From assembly GCA_019413955.1 (NCBI GenBank), contig DXMX01000009.1, positions 28,510 to 39,949 of the forward strand: a DNA stretch of 11,440 nucleotides. The letters run 5' to 3'. Of this stretch, positions 8,354-11,440 are shown in pieces (the stretch's first letter is position 1; the number at the start of each line of letters is the position of its first letter). Below the pieces are notes generated by a model, which worked only from the letters and a program-made list of their open reading frames with translations, did no database searches and was not told the origin of the DNA. The translations under genes and the position numbers were made by a program. The stretch is from Collinsella sp. Its GTDB lineage: Bacteria > Actinomycetota > Coriobacteriia > Coriobacteriales > Coriobacteriaceae.

Positions 8354-9517
8354 ATGCGCAAGATTAAAACCATCGACGACATTACCAAGGACGGCAAAGT
8401 CGAATTTGGCGAGGGCTACGAGTTTGTGGGCACCGCCGAGGAGGCCGACGCTATTCTGATGCGCTCCACCGACCTGCACGGCTACGAGCTGCCCGAGGGC
8501 ATCCGCGCCATCGCCCGCTGCGGCGCCGGCGTCAACAACATCCCCGTCGAGGAGTACGCCAAGAAGGGCGTCGTCGTCTTTAACTCCCCCGGTGCCAACA
8601 GCAACGCCGTCAAGGAGCTCGTCCTGGGCATGCTGGTGCTCTCGAGCCGCGGCGTGGTGCAATCGATGAACTGGGTGCGCGACAACGCCGACGATCCCGA
8701 GATTCAGGTCGATGCCGAGAAGGCCAAGAAGGCCTTTGTGGGCCGCGAGCTCAAGGGCAAGCGCATCGGCGTCATCGGCCTGGGCAACGTAGGTTCCAAG
8801 GTCGCCAACGCCTGCGTCGACCTGGGCATGGACGTCTACGGCTACGATCCGTTCATTTCCGTCGAGCACGCATGGGTGCTGAGCCGCGAGGTGCAGCGCG
8901 TGGGCACGCTCGAGGATCTCTGCCGCGGCTGCGACTACCTCACCGTGCACGTGCCCAGCAAGGCAGACACCATCGGCATGATCAGCACCGAGCAGATCAA
9001 CCTGCTGGCCCCGGACGCCGTGCTGATCAACTACGCACGCGAGACCATCATTGACGAGGACGCCGTTGACGCCGCCCTGCGCGAGGGCAAGCTCAGCTGG
9101 TTTAGCTGCGACTTCGCCACGCCCAAGACGGTCAAGATGCCCAATACGTTTATCACCACGCACTCGGGCGCCGGCACCGGCGAGGCCGAGGCCAACTGCG
9201 CAGACATGGCCATCAGCGAGCTCAAGGATTACCTGGAGAACGGCAACATCGCCCACAGCGTCAACTACCCCGCCTGCAGCATGGGTAAGGCACGCGCCGC
9301 AAGCCGTATCGCCTGCCTGCACGCCAACGTGCCCAATATGATCGGCCAGATCACGGCAATCCTTGCCAAGGACAACGCCAACGTGCAGCGCATGACCAAC
9401 GAGTCCGCCGGCGAGAACGCCTACACCATGTTCGACACCGACGAGCACCTGGACACCGGTACCATCGAAGCACTCAAGCAGATTCCGTCGATGTATCGCG
9501 TTCGCGTGATCAAATAG
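8354..9517 (+). CDS. serA: SerA, D-3-phosphoglycerate dehydrogenase with C-terminal ACT domain
   Basis: The enzyme oxidises 3-phosphoglycerate with NAD to 3-phosphohydroxypyruvate, the first step of serine synthesis. The 387 residues form a substrate-binding part, a Rossmann NAD domain with GVIGLGNVGSKV at 139-150, and an ACT-type domain from about 317 to the end, probably for serine sensing. Conserved active-site residues are R229 in INYARE and H270 in TTHSGAGTGEAE. The glutamate that normally lies between them (in DVFxxEP of Escherichia coli SerA) is not at the usual place; the segment reads CDFATPK. This is compatible with the shorter SerA group found in many Gram-positive anaerobes. AAGGAG lies six bases before the ATG. 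Pairing with serC makes the serine role more likely than another 2-hydroxyacid dehydrogenase. Confidence 0.92.
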   Translation: MRKIKTIDDITKDGKVEFGEGYEFVGTAEEADAILMRSTDLHGYELPEGIRAIARCGAGVNNIPVEEYAKKGVVVFNSPGANSNAVKELVLGMLVLSSRGVVQSMNWVRDNADDPEIQVDAEKAKKAFVGRELKGKRIGVIGLGNVGSKVANACVDLGMDVYGYDPFISVEHAWVLSREVQRVGTLEDLCRGCDYLTVHVPSKADTIGMISTEQINLLAPDAVLINYARETIIDEDAVDAALREGKLSWFSCDFATPKTVKMPNTFITTHSGAGTGEAEANCADMAISELKDYLENGNIAHSVNYPACSMGKARAASRIACLHANVPNMIGQITAILAKDNANVQRMTNESAGENAYTMFDTDEHLDTGTIEALKQIPSMYRVRVIK

Positions 9518-9530
9518 CGCCGGCTGATCT

Positions 9531-9561
9531 GACGGGCAGTTCCCCATGTGGCCCGCCCGTC
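9531..9561 (+). promoter_or_regulatory. Hairpin after serA
   Basis: GACGGGC at 9531-9537 pairs perfectly with GCCCGTC at 9555-9561 across a 17-base loop, 14 bases after the serA stop. It precedes the main terminator and may protect the 3' end of the message. Confidence 0.35.
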
Positions 9562-9579
9562 ACCGACATTGAATGCCCG

Positions 9580-9616
9580 CGGGGGCGCCTTTCGCACGAG
9601 AGGCGCCCCCGTTTTT
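9580..9616 (+). terminator. Intrinsic terminator of serC-serA
   Basis: GGGGGCGCCTTTC at 9581-9593 pairs with GAGAGGCGCCCCC at 9598-9610 (one G-U pair) around a GCAC loop. An outer C-G pair brings the stem to 14 bp, followed by five T. This is a classic rho-independent terminator in the serA direction. Confidence 0.93.
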
Positions 9617-9649
9617 GTGAGCACTCCATTAAATGCACCGAGCCGCTTC

Positions 9650-9680
9650 TTGACATACAATCTGTATGTTGACCTAACTA
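9650..9680 (+). promoter_or_regulatory. Promoter region with a 17-bp palindrome before the M20 gene
   Basis: A perfect TTGACA -35 lies at 9650-9655. The inverted repeat ACATACA-ATC-TGTATGT at 9653-9669 overlaps it and fills the spacer. The -10 is weak (TAACTA at 9675-9680, spacing 19). TACAAT at 9656-9661 is an alternative -10 without a good -35. A repressor covering this site would control the M20-DUF1015 unit; the regulator is not in the window as far as can be seen. Confidence 0.55.
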
Positions 9681-9694
9681 TCTGTGAGGTGCCT

Positions 9695-10915
9695 ATGGTT
9701 GATACAGATTTTGCTTGGCGGCTTACGCAAGGGCTCGTGCGGATCGACAGTTCCGACCCAGGTGCGTATGAGGGCGAGATTGAACGCTATATCAAAGCGT
9801 TGGTTGAGGAACAGTTGGCGCAGCTGAGCCATCCGGTACTCGATGCCGTGCAGATTGCAGAGCTCGAAGTACTCCCCGGGCGCCGCAACCTTATGGTCAC
9901 CGTGCCGGGCCAAAGCGACGAGCCGCGACTCGTCTATATCTGCCATATGGATACCGTTACGCTGGGCGATGGCTGGGACGCGGACATTCCGCCGCTCGGG
10001 ACGGTTGTGCGTAACGACAAACTCTATGGCCGTGGCGCCTGCGATATGAAGGGTGGCCTGGCCTGCGCCATTGCCGCACTGGTCCATACGCTCGAGCGCG
10101 TGGCGGCGGATGGCGCGCTGCCACGCCGCGGCTTTTCGCTCATCTGCTCGGTCGACGAGGAAGACTTCATGCGCGGCTCAGAGGCCGCGATCGATGCTGG
10201 CTGGGTCGGCTCGCGCGAATGGGTGCTGGACACCGAACCCACCGACGGACAGATCCAGGTGGCGCACAAGGGTCGCACGTGGTTCGAGATTGAAATGGCT
10301 GGCGTGACGGCGCATGCGAGCCAGCCTTGGAAGGGCGCGGATGCCGTCGCCGCCATGGCCGAGGTCGTGTGTTCGCTTCGTCGCGCGTTTGCGGCGCTGC
10401 CCGCGCACGATGAGCTGGGGCCTTCGACCATCACGTTTGGCCAAATCGAGGGCGGATATCGCCCCTACGTCGTACCCGACCGCGCCAAAGTTTGGGTCGA
10501 CATGCGCCTGACCCCGCCGACCGATACGGCCGCCGCAATCAATATGGTCGAGCATGCCATCGCCGTCGCCGAAGCCACCGTTCCCGGTTGCCATGGCAGC
10601 TACACCGTGACGGGCGACCGCCCCGCCATCGAGCGCGATCCGGTCTCTCCCCTTCTAGCTGCACTCAAGTGCGCAGCAGACGATGTAACGGGCACGGATA
10701 CGACCGTCGGCTTCTTTACCGGCTACACCGACACTGCCGTCATTGCCGGCAAGACGGGTAACCGTAACTGCATGAGCTATGGCCCAGGCTCGCTCGCGCT
10801 CGCCCACAAGCCCAACGAATATGTGCCCCACGCCGACATCGTTCGTTGTCAGCAGGTGCTAATCGCGCTCGCCGATAACGTGCTCTGGGACGCGAGCGGC
10901 CAAGTTGGGGCATAA
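9695..10915 (+). CDS. M20-family metallopeptidase/deacylase (ArgE/DapE/CPG2-like)
   Basis: The product is 406 residues, normal for the dinuclear zinc M20 hydrolases that split amide bonds of N-acyl amino acids or small peptides. Ligands read in order: H84 in ICHMDTV with D86, D117 in YGRGACDMKGG, the base and ligand E155-E156 in SVDEED, E181 in DTEPT and H371 in ALAHKPNEY. The dimerisation-domain histidine H207 is in VTAHASQPW. No signal peptide is seen, so the enzyme is probably cytosolic. The substrate cannot be told: ArgE, DapE and carboxypeptidase G2-like enzymes share these motifs, and no arginine or lysine genes are near. The ATG at 9695 is chosen because it has GAGGT four bases upstream; the longer frame from 9548 runs through the terminator and promoter. 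Confidence 0.9.
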   Translation: MVDTDFAWRLTQGLVRIDSSDPGAYEGEIERYIKALVEEQLAQLSHPVLDAVQIAELEVLPGRRNLMVTVPGQSDEPRLVYICHMDTVTLGDGWDADIPPLGTVVRNDKLYGRGACDMKGGLACAIAALVHTLERVAADGALPRRGFSLICSVDEEDFMRGSEAAIDAGWVGSREWVLDTEPTDGQIQVAHKGRTWFEIEMAGVTAHASQPWKGADAVAAMAEVVCSLRRAFAALPAHDELGPSTITFGQIEGGYRPYVVPDRAKVWVDMRLTPPTDTAAAINMVEHAIAVAEATVPGCHGSYTVTGDRPAIERDPVSPLLAALKCAADDVTGTDTTVGFFTGYTDTAVIAGKTGNRNCMSYGPGSLALAHKPNEYVPHADIVRCQQVLIALADNVLWDASGQVGA

Positions 10916-10955
10916 TAAGCCGCGAACAAACCGACTCGTGCGTTAGGACCGCCCC

Positions 10956-11440
10956 ATGAAAGCACTTCCGTTTCCCTGCATCCGCCCGGCTCAGGACCGC
11001 GTGCTCGAGGCACTGCCTGCAATGGGCAGCATCCTGAGCGGCAACGATGCTCTGCGCGGAGCCATTGCCGATGGTCTGATGCTCAAGGATCCAGGCGCGG
11101 CGTATTACGTGTACGAATGCTCGGGTGAGCCGGGACGCGTGACGGGTGTCGTGGCGATTTGCCCGGTTAACGTGCTGACGGGCGGCGACGAGGCTGCCGC
11201 CGAGAGCATCGACGCACTCGCCACCGCGCGCGCGATCGCCGAGCTCAAGGTGCAGCCGCGCCCCGTGTCGCTCGCCTACGAGGCGTCGCCCGTCATGGAT
11301 ATCATTTTGAGCGCTGCCAAAGAGGGCGCATCGCTCTACGCCGTCACCGATCCCGCGGGCGTCACACATCGCGTGTGGGAGGTCAAGCGCGAGGACGCCG
11401 CTGCCGCCATCCGTGCCATGCTCGATCAGGCGCCCGACCC
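10956..11440 (+). CDS. DUF1015-family protein, N-terminal part
   Basis: The frame is open from the ATG at 10956 to the right edge (161 codons plus two bases). The start MKALPFPCIRPAQDRVLEAL, YYVYE at 50-54 followed by VTGVVAI at 62-68, PVSLAYE at 103-109 and the block LYAVTDPAGVTHRVWEV at 128-144 match the pattern of DUF1015 proteins, which have no proven biochemical role and often occur near serA/serC in bacterial genomes. The usual APPYDV segment near the N-terminus is missing, so this is a shortened or divergent member. AGGA lies about nine bases before the ATG, 40 bases after the M20 stop, so the two are probably co-transcribed. The C-terminal part is outside the window. Confidence 0.6.
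   Translation, partial: MKALPFPCIRPAQDRVLEALPAMGSILSGNDALRGAIADGLMLKDPGAAYYVYECSGEPGRVTGVVAICPVNVLTGGDEAAAESIDALATARAIAELKVQPRPVSLAYEASPVMDIILSAAKEGASLYAVTDPAGVTHRVWEVKREDAAAAIRAMLDQAPD

Noticed and set aside
9548..9694. Longer start for the M20 gene at a GTG at 9548
   Set aside because: The extra 49 codons pass through the serA terminator and the promoter palindrome; the ATG at 9695 has its own ribosome site.
10740..11369. Minus-strand 209-codon frame opposite the M20 and DUF1015 genes
   Set aside because: Overlaps two plus-strand genes in antisense, with Arg-rich, non-family-like sequence.

Overview
The window is GC-rich (third codon positions mostly G/C) and looks chromosomal. Protein style, leader sequences and the SerC/SerA/DUF1015 set suggest a gut actinobacterium of the Coriobacteriia, perhaps Collinsella or a relative. 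That placement is an impression from reading and was not tested by a search.

The left 6.5 kb, all on the minus strand, is the promoter-proximal half of a type 1-like BREX phage-defence operon. In transcription order it holds brxA (DUF1819), brxB (DUF1788), brxC (large P-loop ATPase) and the first 448 codons of pglX (adenine DNA methyltransferase, running off the left edge). pglZ and brxL, the usual next genes, would lie left of base 1. brxA and brxB are separated by one base; brxB-brxC and brxC-pglX have short gaps of 78 and 66 bases, the second with a strong RNA hairpin. The most striking feature is an uninterrupted run of ten G at the very start of brxA. A GTG 24 bases upstream of the tract has a well-placed ribosome site and would read into brxA only if the tract had nine (or twelve) G. 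This suggests slipped-strand phase variation of the first gene of the BREX operon, or a homopolymer sequencing error.

Between brxA and the right-hand genes lies a divergent control region (about 6531-6855). It holds a 12-bp-stem hairpin in the brxA leader and two palindromic, operator-like sites sharing CTCAACATT, one facing brxA and one just before a small plus-strand gene. That gene encodes a 62-residue charged, helix-rich protein of unknown function with an antitoxin-like look.

The right part, all plus strand, is housekeeping: serC (phosphoserine aminotransferase) and serA (ACT-domain phosphoglycerate dehydrogenase), which together make the first two steps of serine synthesis from 3-phosphoglycerate. 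They are closed by a strong intrinsic terminator. A new transcription unit follows with a palindrome over its promoter: an M20-family metallopeptidase/deacylase and the start of a DUF1015-family protein that runs off the right edge. The junction between defence operon and serine genes appears to be a defence-island boundary.
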